Position numbers and translations under genes: made by a program | Notes under the pieces: model-generated | Databases searched by the model: none | Seen by the model: the letters and a program-made list of their open reading frames with translations, nothing else | Told to the model about the DNA's origin: nothing | Shown: in pieces, positions 53,202-62,104 of the stretch | Numbering within the stretch: the first letter of the stretch is position 1 | How the letters are laid out: the number at the start of each line of letters is the position of its first letter | Source: Bradyrhizobium diversitatis | Lineage (GTDB): Bacteria; Pseudomonadota; Alphaproteobacteria; Rhizobiales; Xanthobacteraceae | NCBI RefSeq assembly: GCF_016031635.1 | Contig: NZ_JACEGD010000021.1 | Coordinates: forward strand, 62,001-126,000 | Reading direction: 5' to 3' | Length of the DNA: 64,000 bases

Positions 53202-54896
53202 CTATGCCGCCGCCGCTGGCCGCTCGGTCCGATCCTCGACCATGGTCACGAACATGTGGGACTCCTCACCGGCGCCCCCCACCTGGATGCGGCGGGCGCA
53301 GATGACGCGGCGCCCGCGGACGGGATTATCGATCGTATCGATGATCGGCTCGAGCTGCTGCCTCTGTGCGAGCAACTGCTGGTCGCGCCGCTCGATCAGT
53401 TCGGCAGCCTCGGCGGAGAACAATTCCCGCGCCGTCTTGCCGATGATCTCGCCGCGCGACATGCCGATCATCTTCTCGGCGGCCTGGTTGACGAAGACGT
53501 AGCGCAGATTGCGCGCATCTTTGGCGATGATGCCCTCAGCCACGTTCTCGATGATGGTGGCGAGGAAGCGCTCCATCCGCTCGAGAATGCGTTCGCGCTG
53601 GCGCTGTTCCGTGACGTCCTCCTGCACCGACACCCAGCCGCCGCCGTCCATCGGGCGCTCGTAGATCTTGATGATGCGGCCGTCGTTCAAGGCGATCTCG
53701 GAGGCCGCCGGCTGGCGCTTGGCGATCCGGTCGAGAACCGCCGCGACGTATTTCGTGACGTCGCCGCTGAACAATCCGCTCTCGACCCTGTGCTGGAGGA
53801 TCTCCTCGAGGCTCGACCCGGTCTGGATCGTCTCCGGCAGATTGTAGATCTTCCTGTAGTTGGCGTTCATCGCGACCACGTTGGCCTTGCCGTCGAGCAT
53901 GATCAATCCCTGCGGCATGCTGTTGATCGCGGCCGAAAGCTGCCACTTCTTGGCCTGGTATTTGTCGTTGAACTTGTCGCGCTCGGTCATGGCCGCGTCC
54001 CGCGCCTGCGCGGTCCCGAGCTCGAGCTCCTCGAGCTCGAAGATGCGCGCCACCGCGTCGCGGAAATTCTGCACCGCGCGCGCAAGATGACCGATCTCGT
54101 CGTGACGGGAGAGATGCGGCACCTGGCTCTTGACGTCCCCCCGCGCGATCCGGTCGGTCGCGTGCGTGATTTCGGACAGGGCACCGACGACCGAGCTGCG
54201 CATGACCACGACGTTGAGCGCCGCCAGCATCAAGGCGGCGAGTCCGAGCACGAACAGATAGGCGGCCGCGTAGCGGTTGCTGTCGGCGAGTTCGTCCGCC
54301 TCGCGGGCACGCTGCTGGTAGATGCGCTCGAGCTCCTCGATGTCGCTGTTGAGCTTGCTGCGCACGGTGCGGTTGGCGTCGTTGTCGCCCCATTCGCGCG
54401 CCGCGGCCGAGCCGATCTCCACTCCGCGCCGCACGAGCTCCTGACGGAAATCGATGAACTGCTGGATCCGCTGCCGGAAGCTCGAGAACAGTTCGGCGTC
54501 ATCATTGCCGACGTTCTTCTCCATGTTCTTCACGGCCTCGGCAAGCTCACGGTTGCGCCGCAGCAGACCGTCCGCGAAGTGCTTCATCCTGGCACGATCC
54601 GCCGTCATGTAGATGCCGCGCGACTCCATGACGATCGCATAGATCAGCGCATTGATGCGTCCGACGTTGATCGCTGCCGCAGCCGAGGACGCATGCATGT
54701 GACGATAGGTCGTCTGCAACCGCACCGACTGGACCGACATCACCAGCAGGAAGACGGTGACGATCGCCAGGAAGGCGGCGATGCTGTAGACCTTCTCCGC
54801 GACCGTCAGCGTGTCGGCGCCGCGCGCGAATCTCACAAACTTCTTCAATAATTCGGTTCCGGCACCGAAGCCTGATCCCAGCGCCGTCGCGGCCAT
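53202..54896 (-). CDS. Membrane sensor with HAMP and two PAS domains, no output domain
   Basis: 564 residues. TM1 (about 35-57) and TM2 (about 212-232) enclose a helical periplasmic domain. HAMP follows (about 233-290), then PAS_7 (about 318-420, NSMPQGLIMLDGKANVVAMN) and a second PAS with PAC (about 440-555). It ends VEDRTERPAAAA. Related proteins usually continue at this point into a GGDEF/EAL or kinase domain; here the gene stops. It may be a truncated signalling enzyme or a sensor that acts through a partner. AGGAGGAG lies 8 bases before ATG. Confidence 0.85.
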   Translation of the reverse strand: MAATALGSGFGAGTELLKKFVRFARGADTLTVAEKVYSIAAFLAIVTVFLLVMSVQSVRLQTTYRHMHASSAAAAINVGRINALIYAIVMESRGIYMTADRARMKHFADGLLRRNRELAEAVKNMEKNVGNDDAELFSSFRQRIQQFIDFRQELVRRGVEIGSAAAREWGDNDANRTVRSKLNSDIEELERIYQQRAREADELADSNRYAAAYLFVLGLAALMLAALNVVVMRSSVVGALSEITHATDRIARGDVKSQVPHLSRHDEIGHLARAVQNFRDAVARIFELEELELGTAQARDAAMTERDKFNDKYQAKKWQLSAAINSMPQGLIMLDGKANVVAMNANYRKIYNLPETIQTGSSLEEILQHRVESGLFSGDVTKYVAAVLDRIAKRQPAASEIALNDGRIIKIYERPMDGGGWVSVQEDVTEQRQRERILERMERFLATIIENVAEGIIAKDARNLRYVFVNQAAEKMIGMSRGEIIGKTARELFSAEAAELIERRDQQLLAQRQQLEPIIDTIDNPVRGRRVICARRIQVGGAGEESHMFVTMVEDRTERPAAAA

Positions 54897-55013
54897 GGCG
54901 ACGCTCCTCCTGGTTGAAAACGCCCAACAATAAGCGTGATCGCACTAGCGGAGGATTAAGCTGGCCGCCGGTATTCTTACGGGACGGAGCGAGCCGCGCC
55001 CCCGCGCCGGATC

Positions 55014-55544
55014 TCAGCCGATCCGCTTCAAGCCTTTCCTGAAGCGCGGTCCGTTGGCCACGTAGAACCTGGCCGCACTGCCCATCTTCTCCACCTGCGT
55101 GTCGTCGAGCGTACGGATCACGCGCGCGGGCGAGCCGATGATCAGCGAGCGCTCGGGGAACTCCTTGCCCTCGGTGATGACGGAGCCGGCGCCGACGATG
55201 CTGTTGCGGCCGATCCTGGCGCCGTTCATCACGATCGAGCCCATGCCGATCAGCGCGCCGTCCTCGATGGTGCAGCCATGCAGGATGACATTGTGGCCGA
55301 CCGTGCAGTTCCTGCCGACGTGAAGCGGAAAGCCGAGATCGGTATGGCAGGTCGAGCCGTCCTGCACGTTGGCGCCCTCCCCGATCTCGATCCACTCGTT
55401 GTCGCCGCGCAGCACGGCGCCGAACCAGACGCTCGCACCCGGCTTCAGACGCACGCGGCCGATCACGGTCGCGGTCTCCGCGATGAAATAATTGCCGTCG
55501 GCGGGAAGATCGGGCGCCTGCCCGTCGAGCTCGTAGATCGCCAT
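55014..55544 (-). CDS. Gamma-class carbonic anhydrase family protein
   Basis: 176 residues of left-handed beta-helix hexapeptide repeats. Metal-binding histidines are His67 (STCHTD), His84 (VGHN) and His89 (LHG). The family includes carbonic anhydrases and PaaY/CaiE-like proteins; activity cannot be proven from sequence. AGGAGA is 6 bases before ATG 55544. Confidence 0.92.
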   Translation of the reverse strand: MAIYELDGQAPDLPADGNYFIAETATVIGRVRLKPGASVWFGAVLRGDNEWIEIGEGANVQDGSTCHTDLGFPLHVGRNCTVGHNVILHGCTIEDGALIGMGSIVMNGARIGRNSIVGAGSVITEGKEFPERSLIIGSPARVIRTLDDTQVEKMGSAARFYVANGPRFRKGLKRIG

Positions 55545-55626
55545 CAAGGTCTCCTGTCGGGTTGACCCAGCCATAGCGAAACGACAGCCCCAACGCAAAG
55601 GGCCGCCCGCGCCCAGAGTGCGGGCC

Positions 55627-55956
55627 TCAGACCAGAATGCCGGCCGCGCGCAGCGTCATCAGAAAGAAGGTGCCGCTCATCATGCTCCAGAAGCCGGCGA
55701 TGACGGTCGCCATCATCACGAATTCCACGCGGCGGCTTTCCACTCGCACGCCGCGCAGCGTGTTGCGCATGATGATGAAGGGCGCGGCGAACACCAGGAA
55801 CGGAACCGCCGCGAAAGTTTTCGGCGCCACGCCCTCCTGCAACAGGCCGAAGCCGGCGGGCCGCTGCGCGAGCGCCTGGTAGCCGTTCACGAGCGCGCCA
55901 GCGAGCGCAAAACCGATGCAGATCGAGAAGAAGGTATTGAGAGCTTCGGGTGTCAT
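55627..55956 (-). CDS. Small integral membrane protein of unknown function
   Basis: 109 residues with three or four membrane segments (TFFSICIGFALAGALVNGYQAL, FAAVPFLVFAAPFIIMRNTL, VEFVMMATVIAGFWSMMSGTFFL). I recall it as a conserved hypothetical family in Rhizobiales. Start 55956 has GGAC upstream; 55971 is possible. A CtrA-type site lies about 75-90 bases upstream. Confidence 0.7.
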   Translation of the reverse strand: MTPEALNTFFSICIGFALAGALVNGYQALAQRPAGFGLLQEGVAPKTFAAVPFLVFAAPFIIMRNTLRGVRVESRRVEFVMMATVIAGFWSMMSGTFFLMTLRAAGILV

Positions 55957-56028
55957 CGGAACAGTCCGCATTTACGCAACGCCGGAGCCTACCTGTGACA
56001 AAGAGTGCCGGTTAACGCTACATTATCC

Positions 56029-56044
56029 TTAAGGGAAGGTTAAC
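56029..56044 (+). promoter_or_regulatory. Exact CtrA-type box between divergent genes
   Basis: TTAA-GGGAAGG-TTAAC matches the CtrA consensus. It is 73 bases upstream of the membrane-protein gene (minus) and 134 bases before the gene at 56178 (plus). A further GTTAAC occurs at 56011-56016. Confidence 0.5.
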
Positions 56045-56177
56045 GCGGCCGGCCGGTCCACGCAGGGCCGTCCCCGCCTCCCGCAGCCGCGAATACTCCG
56101 CGAAACCGCCCTCGCGTGGCATATTCGCCGCTGATTCGTCGGCCATCGGCCGACCTCCGGCTCGACTTGCGCAATTC

Positions 56178-56885
56178 ATGACGGTGTTTTCGGCAGCTCC
56201 CCTCAGGTCCCCCCGCACGCGCACCCGCGCGCATGTCGTCCCGATCGTGCTCGCCGGCACTGCCGCGGCATGCGCGGTTGCGCTCGTCGCCTATTTGTTG
56301 TGGCCGACCTGGGGCCCCAGGGGCGCCAACGCCCCGGACAAGCTGCCGGTGAGCATCGGCGGCACGCTGTTCAACCTGCCGGTGACCGCGATCCGGATGA
56401 AGATCCAACGGCACTCGGGGCCGCAGGAGCGCATCGATCTCGACTTCCTGTATCCCTCGCTGGAGCCGCCCGGCCCGCCAAAGCACGTCACCGCCGACAC
56501 GGTGGAGGCGGCGGTGCAATCGATCGACCGCATCTTCCTGTCGATCGCGGCCCATCACGATGCGCTCTCGCCCGAGCAGCGGACGGCCACGATCTATCCG
56601 CGCTATCTCGATCAGGCCGCGACCATGCCCGTGGATGGGCTGACGATGCGGATGTTCCGCACCGACACGCCTTATGGAAGCGAGGATCTCTATTCCGCGG
56701 CAAACCCCGCACTCACTGCGCGCTGCACCCGGGATGCGGCCACCCCGGGCATGTGCCTCTCAGAGCGCCGCATCGGCGGCGCCGACCTCACCTTCCGCTT
56801 CCCGCGCAGCTGGCTGTCGCAGTGGCGTGACGTGGCGGATGCGATGGACAGGCTGACGGAGCAATTGCGCGGGCCGCGGGGCTGA
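56178..56885 (+). CDS. Membrane-anchored hypothetical protein
   Basis: 235 residues. One membrane segment (about 20-42, VVPIVLAGTAAACAVALVAYLLW) is followed by a soluble periplasmic domain with LPVSIGGTLFNLPVTAIRMK, RIDLDFLYPSLEPPG and FRFPRSWLSQWRDV and two Cys in RCTRDAATPGMC. I do not recognise the fold. It looks like a real gene by codon bias. Confidence 0.72.
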   Translation: MTVFSAAPLRSPRTRTRAHVVPIVLAGTAAACAVALVAYLLWPTWGPRGANAPDKLPVSIGGTLFNLPVTAIRMKIQRHSGPQERIDLDFLYPSLEPPGPPKHVTADTVEAAVQSIDRIFLSIAAHHDALSPEQRTATIYPRYLDQAATMPVDGLTMRMFRTDTPYGSEDLYSAANPALTARCTRDAATPGMCLSERRIGGADLTFRFPRSWLSQWRDVADAMDRLTEQLRGPRG

Positions 56886-57201
56886 GCGCGGCCGCCGCCG
56901 GCCCGAGATTAGCTGGCAGGAACAAAACTTCGAAAACAACCCCATGCACAGTAGCCAAGCGCTTGGCGTGATTTCGCTATTTTTAAATGCTTGGTCATGC
57001 CCCGATGGGAATGATGCGGCAACACATTTCAGCACCCGCGACAGTTCAGAAACTTCGTATTTGTCGAAATTGATTTTGACTCGTCGGGCAAAACAGGGGC
57101 AGAATGGCACGATGGGGGATATTGATTGGTGGTGCAGGGCAGTACCACCAATCCGCAATGGCTGGTCACGGCACGACGTCCGGCCTGGCACTCCGTATCG
57201 C
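56886..57201. other. Low-GC intergenic region
   Basis: 316 bases with lower GC than the left flank. An open frame of 90 codons (56944-57216, plus) has no ribosome site and no domain and runs over the hydrolase 3' end; I do not call it. Parts of the sequence look like a remnant of a dispersed element. Confidence 0.45.
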
Positions 57202-58608
57202 TTATTCCTCATCTAGCCCGAAATCAAAGGTCTGCGCCGGCGCAGCCTTGCGCGCTGCACCAAACTGACTGATCGGCAAACTTATCGAAGCCGAGGATGA
57301 GTTTAGACTGGTTAGCTCCAGCTTGAGGTTCTGTCCGTTTTCCAATTCAGCAATTAGCGGTCGATCGACTGCGTCTGCCGCGATGCAGATGTTTGTGAGG
57401 CACCAATTAAAGGGAATTTGCGTTGACCGGCCCTGATCTACCTTCACATTGACCCCCTGCTGCAAATTCGCTCCCTGAGGAACGAAAATCTGCAGGCGAG
57501 CCCGACCATCGGCACGCTCGATAAGGTCTACGCGTACAATCACCTGATCCAGATCGTCCACGCCGGTCGATGTGGTCCGGCATATTTCAGTCTTGTCGGA
57601 CGAAACGAAGCAAAGCTTTTGCCAGCTCGAGTAATGAATATTCTGAGGTAGACTCAGTTTAGGGGGCGCTAATGTGGGCTGCTGCCCCGAGGCATCGCGT
57701 TTGTTGACTTGCTGTGGCGGGCTGCCGGTTGCCGAATGGGCCTCCAAAAACTGCGCGACAAGCGGTGACCATATCGGCACAGCGTCCGGAGAATCGATCA
57801 TGAAATGGCCGTCACTTCCGAACGAGGGCAGCATTTTATATTCTGCATTCCCTCCCGCCTCTACGAACGCATCATGCATGCGTTTCGTAAGTTTCGGGCC
57901 GAAATAGCTATCGTTCTCGGCGTATATCCATAACATCGGTACTCGCGCCGTTCGGCCAAATTCGCCTGCAGCTGCGACGAGCTTGTCGGGAGCGCAATTG
58001 TTGTTTGGCTTGCCATCTACCCTGCCTCCGCGCCCAGCTGCAAAGGTGATCACCGCCTTGACTGACGCAGGATTGAGGCTGGCAAGAGCAATGGATCCCC
58101 ATCCGCCTCCCGATTGGCCGACGACGACGACCTTACCGGGCAGGACCAGTTTCTTCTTGCTCATGTAGTCAATGACCCATTCATTCAGGGTCGCGATCGC
58201 CAATCCGGGCCCACGGAAATTTGGATTGTCGCAGCTGCCGACGTGCGCAAACACCGCCCCGTAAAGTCCCTTGTCCTTATCATCGAGGCTGCTCGCTCCG
58301 TACCTTATCGGCGAGATGACTACATAACCACGGCGCGCGAACCAGCGTGCGGCTTCCCGGTACTCGACCATCGGAAACATCGTCCGCTCTTGAGCACCGA
58401 GAGAAATGCCGTGGTTCATAATCACCAAAGGGAAAGGCCCGTCACCGATCGGCCTGACCAGATAGGCGAGGACCGGCAATGAAAACGGCAGGGCCCAGAT
58501 CTCTTCTTCGATTTTTGGAGATGTGGCAGCCTGATCCGCCAATGCCGGTGGGCTGGCGACCGGCAGAAATGCGAGGAAGAGAAATGCAAGGAGGAGGCGC
58601 TTGACCAT
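57202..58608 (-). CDS. Secreted alpha/beta hydrolase fused to an IalB-like domain
   Basis: 468 residues. A signal peptide (LLLAFLFLAFLPVASPPALA) precedes an alpha/beta-hydrolase domain (about 35-295) with NHGISLG, nucleophile elbow GQSGG (Ser166), acid in YAENDSYF and His in SDGHFMID, so the triad is complete. After a Pro/Ser linker a domain of about 140 residues (CFVSSDKTEICRTTSTG, LQIFVPQGANLQQGVNVKVD, FNWCLTNICIAADAV) matches the invasion-associated locus B family. The fusion is unusual. GGAGG is 7 bases before ATG 58608. The gene is poorer in GC than its neighbours, suggesting transfer. Confidence 0.82.
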   Translation of the reverse strand: MVKRLLLAFLFLAFLPVASPPALADQAATSPKIEEEIWALPFSLPVLAYLVRPIGDGPFPLVIMNHGISLGAQERTMFPMVEYREAARWFARRGYVVISPIRYGASSLDDKDKGLYGAVFAHVGSCDNPNFRGPGLAIATLNEWVIDYMSKKKLVLPGKVVVVGQSGGGWGSIALASLNPASVKAVITFAAGRGGRVDGKPNNNCAPDKLVAAAGEFGRTARVPMLWIYAENDSYFGPKLTKRMHDAFVEAGGNAEYKMLPSFGSDGHFMIDSPDAVPIWSPLVAQFLEAHSATGSPPQQVNKRDASGQQPTLAPPKLSLPQNIHYSSWQKLCFVSSDKTEICRTTSTGVDDLDQVIVRVDLIERADGRARLQIFVPQGANLQQGVNVKVDQGRSTQIPFNWCLTNICIAADAVDRPLIAELENGQNLKLELTSLNSSSASISLPISQFGAARKAAPAQTFDFGLDEE

Positions 58609-58640
58609 CTTCATACCTCCATAGCTCAAGCATGCCCTTG

Positions 58641-58707
58641 TTGGGCTGAGCGCCGATTTCTCGACCTGGAGCTTCCATTGGGCTGGGCGCCGATTTCTTG
58701 ATCTGGA
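58641..58707. repeat. Imperfect 30-base direct repeat
   Basis: 58641-58670 and 58678-58707 match at 27 of 30 positions, period 37. The second copy contains most of the FixK/FNR box; the matching segment of the first copy is degenerate. Confidence 0.7.
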
Positions 58708-58711
58708 TCAA
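58698..58711. promoter_or_regulatory. Perfect FixK/FNR box
   Basis: TTGATCTGGATCAA is a complete palindrome matching the rhizobial FixK/FNR consensus (TTGA-N6-TCAA). Its centre is 96 bases from the hydrolase-IalB start, so a class II site at -41.5 would place transcription start near 58663. Confidence 0.7.
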
Positions 58712-58879
58712 GCTCCCATCGCGAGAGCACCTTCCCAACATGCGAAACGCGGGCTGGCTTCCAACATCGCTTGGCGTCAGAGCACGGTTAAGGAGTTGGT
58801 CGAACCGATCCACGGCTTGGCTTTATTATCCAACCCGGATCAACTGAGACGTGGCCCCAGCTCGCCAAAGTCGGCGCGC

Positions 58880-59779
58880 TCAGTCCCGCCCCTTCTGCGC
58901 CCGATACAGGCTCGGCGTCGTCCCGACCGCCTTGCGGAAGGCGCGGTTGAAATTAGCCTGCGACGAAAATCCCGCGGCAAAGGCGATGTCGACCAGCGGG
59001 CGATCGCTGGTGGACAGGAGCCGCTTGGCGAGATCAAGACGCTGACGGCTAACATATTCATGCGGCGCGCTACCCGTCGCGGCCTTGAAGCTGCGGGAGA
59101 AATGCGCCGGGCTCATGCACGCCACCGAGGCCAGATCCTTCACCGTGACATCGCGCTCGACGGATGCGTCGATGAACTCCGTGACGCGCGACAGGCGCCT
59201 GGCATCGAGCGGCTTCTGGACGGCATACGACTGCTTCAGCCGGACTGACGTTGCCGCATAGCTGTGCACCAGATGAGCCGACAGGGCCCGTCCCAGGCTT
59301 TCGACCAAAAGGCGGCCGGTGGACGTTTCCTGCTCGAGCTCGGCGAGGATCCGGGTGGCGACATGCTCGATGAACATGTCTTGATCGATGGCCTCGTAGC
59401 GGATCGACATTCCCGACGGATCGATGTCGAGATCCCGGAGCATGGTGTCGTCGAACGGCTGTCCGGGAAGAAAGATATGCAGGCATTCCTGCATCTGGTT
59501 CTCGACGCGGATGAAATCCTCGCGGATGCCGGCCGGACAGAGCCACACGGTGCCCCTTCTGCCGAAAGTGCGCTGCCGCATGCCCGCGCCTTCCCGGTCG
59601 ACGACCGAGCTGCCGCGCAGCAGGATGGCGATTTCGGTGTCGCGCGGCAATTGCGGGGGAAGATCGCCCGGCTCATGGCTCCAGCGCTCGGCCAGGAGAT
59701 GCCCCCACCGCCGGTCGTTGGACGTCTGAAGCATTCTGCCGGTAACATATTTATCGACAGAGTTGCCAAGCATACCCAT
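58880..59779 (-). CDS. AraC-family transcriptional regulator
   Basis: 299 residues. The last 100 hold two HTH motifs: VKDLASVACMSPAHFSRSFKAATG and VDIAFAAGFSSQANFNRAFRKAVGTTPSLYR. The N-terminal half would bind an effector. It is divergent from the molybdoenzyme operon and probably controls it. ATG 59779 has GGAG 8 bases upstream; the frame is open upstream but reads through the intergenic region. Confidence 0.9.
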   Translation of the reverse strand: MGMLGNSVDKYVTGRMLQTSNDRRWGHLLAERWSHEPGDLPPQLPRDTEIAILLRGSSVVDREGAGMRQRTFGRRGTVWLCPAGIREDFIRVENQMQECLHIFLPGQPFDDTMLRDLDIDPSGMSIRYEAIDQDMFIEHVATRILAELEQETSTGRLLVESLGRALSAHLVHSYAATSVRLKQSYAVQKPLDARRLSRVTEFIDASVERDVTVKDLASVACMSPAHFSRSFKAATGSAPHEYVSRQRLDLAKRLLSTSDRPLVDIAFAAGFSSQANFNRAFRKAVGTTPSLYRAQKGRD

Positions 59780-59818
59780 CGGAAATCTCCGCCAGATCAC
59801 GCGATGTGTGGGCAGAAA

Positions 59819-59843
59819 GGTATTGCCGGGTCCAGCAATTACC
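59819..59843. promoter_or_regulatory. Dyad between araC-type gene and molybdoenzyme operon
   Basis: GGTATTGC-N8-GCAATTACC is an inverted repeat with one extra T in the right arm. It lies in the 196-base divergent space and is a candidate binding site for the AraC-like protein; inference from position and symmetry. Confidence 0.35.
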
Positions 59844-59975
59844 ATGCCAGAGATCCGGCGGTGCGTCCACCGGCCCCGAGCAGTCCGGGACAACAACACC
59901 GCACATTTTGAAAAGCCAGACTGCGCCCGGCCGCCGCATCCTTGGTCGTCTTGAAATCAGGAAGCGGAGAGATCC

Positions 59976-62102
59976 ATGGCAAGGACCACGGTCATCGGCG
60001 CGTGCCCCCACGATTGCCCGGACACCTGTTCCATCCTGACCACGGTCGAGGATGGCAAAGCCATCGCCGTCCGCGGCAATCCCGATCATCCGTTCACGCG
60101 CGGACGGCTTTGCGTCAAGGTCAACAACTACGAGGAGCGCGTCTACAGCGACAAGCGCGTCCTGTATCCACTCAAACGCGTCGGACCGAAGGGCACCAGG
60201 CAGTTCCAGCGGGTCTCCTGGGAGGAAGCGGTCGCGACCATCGCGGCGCGCTGGACATCCGTCATTGCCGAGCACGGCGCGCAGGCGATCCTGCCCTACA
60301 GCTATCTGGGCACGCAGGGCGTCATCAACGGGCTGAACGTCGGCGATCCCCTCTTCAACAAGCTCGGCGCGACCGTTCTGGAGCGCACCTTCTGCGATTC
60401 CGGCTCTTGCACCGCGTACATGATGACGATCGGGCACACGCCGGGCGTCGATCCCGAGAGCTTCGTGCACTCGAAGTACATCATCCTGTGGGCCTGCAAC
60501 ACGCTGAGCACGAACTCGCATCACTGGCCGTTCATCGAGCAGGCGAAAAAGGCCGGTGCCAAGCTCGTGGTGATCGATCCGGTCCGCACTCGCACCGCAC
60601 GCCTTGCCGACTGGCATATTCCGATCCGTCCCGGCACCGACGCTGCGCTGGCGCTCGCGATGATCCACGTCATCATCAAGGAGAATCTGGTCGATCGCGA
60701 CTATATCGACAAATACACCGTGGGCTACGACGAGCTGGCCGAACGGGCGTCCAGCTACACACCCGAATTCGCCTCGCAGGAAACCGGCATTCCCGTCGAC
60801 GACATCCTCAAGCTCGCGCGGGAATATGCGACGACACCTCCGGCCGTCGTCCGCATCGGCGTCGCGGTCGAGCGGCATGCCGGCGGCGGTCAGACCGTGC
60901 GCGCGATCGCCTGTCTTCCGGGACTGATCGGCGCCTGGAAGCACGTCGGCGGCGGGCTGCTCCAGCTCCCGATCTGGGCGTTCCCGGTCCGATGGGACGT
61001 GCTGATGCGTCCCGATCTCCAGCCGGAGAAGATGCGCGTGCTCAATTCCTGGCGCCTTGGAGCTGCGCTGACGGGCGAACTCGGCTTCGATCCGCCGATC
61101 AAGGCGCTGTTCGTCTACAATGCCAATCCAATGGCGATGGTGACCGAGCAAGGCAAGCTCGAAAAGGGATTGGAACGCGAGGATCTCTTCACCGTCGTCA
61201 GCGAGCACTTCCTGACCGACACCGCGAAATACGCCGACATCGTTCTGCCCGCGACCACCCAGCTCGAGCAGAAGGACATCATGTTCTCCTGGGGGCATCT
61301 CTATCTGTCGTACAACAACCAGGCGATCGCGCCGCTCGGCGAGGCCGTGTCCAATACCGAGCTGTTCCGCCGGCTCGCGCGCGCGATGGGCATCACCGAT
61401 CCCTCCTTCTTCCGGAGCGACGACGAGATCATCGAGGCCTCCCTCGACTGGAGCAGCCCGGTGCTCGCAGGCATCACGCTCGACGACGTCAAGGCCAAGG
61501 GCTATGCGCGCCTCAACATGCCCGCGCCGGCCGACTGGGCGCCGCACCGCGAGGGTAATTTTCCGACCGCATCGGGGAAGTGCGAATTCAAGTCGACGAT
61601 CGCCGGCGGCGGCAACTTCGTGGTGCCGCTGTTCCGCCAGGGCTACAATGGCGACCAGGATGCCGCGCCGGTCGATCCCCTGCCCCACTACATCCCGCCG
61701 AACGAGAACCCGCGCACCGCGCCCGTGCTCGCAACGCGCTATCCGCTCAGCCTGATCTCGCCGAAGAGCCACGCCTTCCTGAATTCGAACTACGGCAACC
61801 TGCCGGCCCAGACCGCGCAGGCGGGCGAGGAGCAGGCGGTGCTGCTCAATCCGGACGATGCGGCACAGCGTGGCATCGTCGCGGGCGCGCCGATTCGCGT
61901 GTTCAACGACCGTGGCGCGTTCGAGGCGTTCGCGACCGTTTCGGCCGACGTCATGCCGGGCGTGGTGGTGGCTCCGTCCGGCTACTGGCAGCGGTCCAAT
62001 CGCCGGGGCGCGACGGTTCACGTGCTGACGCCTCCCGCCTTCGCCGACCTCGGACGTGCCCCGACATTCTCGGACATCCTCGTTCAGGTCAGCGGGGCCT
62101 GA
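59976..62102 (+). CDS. Molybdopterin oxidoreductase (cytoplasmic, [4Fe-4S])
   Basis: 708 residues. The N-terminus carries the iron-sulfur motif Cys10-x3-Cys14-x3-Cys18-x27-Cys46 (ACPHDCPDTC, GRLCVK). The bis-MGD-binding core follows (WACNTLSTNSHHWP, VVIDPVRTRTA), FCDSGSCTAY may hold the molybdenum ligand, and the C-terminal dinucleotide-binding domain contains LISPKSHAFLNSNYGN. There is no Tat signal, so it works in the cytoplasm. The substrate is unknown. GCGGAGA precedes the ATG. First gene of a three-gene redox operon. Confidence 0.9.
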   Translation: MARTTVIGACPHDCPDTCSILTTVEDGKAIAVRGNPDHPFTRGRLCVKVNNYEERVYSDKRVLYPLKRVGPKGTRQFQRVSWEEAVATIAARWTSVIAEHGAQAILPYSYLGTQGVINGLNVGDPLFNKLGATVLERTFCDSGSCTAYMMTIGHTPGVDPESFVHSKYIILWACNTLSTNSHHWPFIEQAKKAGAKLVVIDPVRTRTARLADWHIPIRPGTDAALALAMIHVIIKENLVDRDYIDKYTVGYDELAERASSYTPEFASQETGIPVDDILKLAREYATTPPAVVRIGVAVERHAGGGQTVRAIACLPGLIGAWKHVGGGLLQLPIWAFPVRWDVLMRPDLQPEKMRVLNSWRLGAALTGELGFDPPIKALFVYNANPMAMVTEQGKLEKGLEREDLFTVVSEHFLTDTAKYADIVLPATTQLEQKDIMFSWGHLYLSYNNQAIAPLGEAVSNTELFRRLARAMGITDPSFFRSDDEIIEASLDWSSPVLAGITLDDVKAKGYARLNMPAPADWAPHREGNFPTASGKCEFKSTIAGGGNFVVPLFRQGYNGDQDAAPVDPLPHYIPPNENPRTAPVLATRYPLSLISPKSHAFLNSNYGNLPAQTAQAGEEQAVLLNPDDAAQRGIVAGAPIRVFNDRGAFEAFATVSADVMPGVVVAPSGYWQRSNRRGATVHVLTPPAFADLGRAPTFSDILVQVSGA

Positions 62103-62104
62103 CG

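Noticed and set aside
56944-57216. 90-codon open frame
   Set aside because: No ribosome site, no domain and it overlaps the hydrolase 3' end in antisense.
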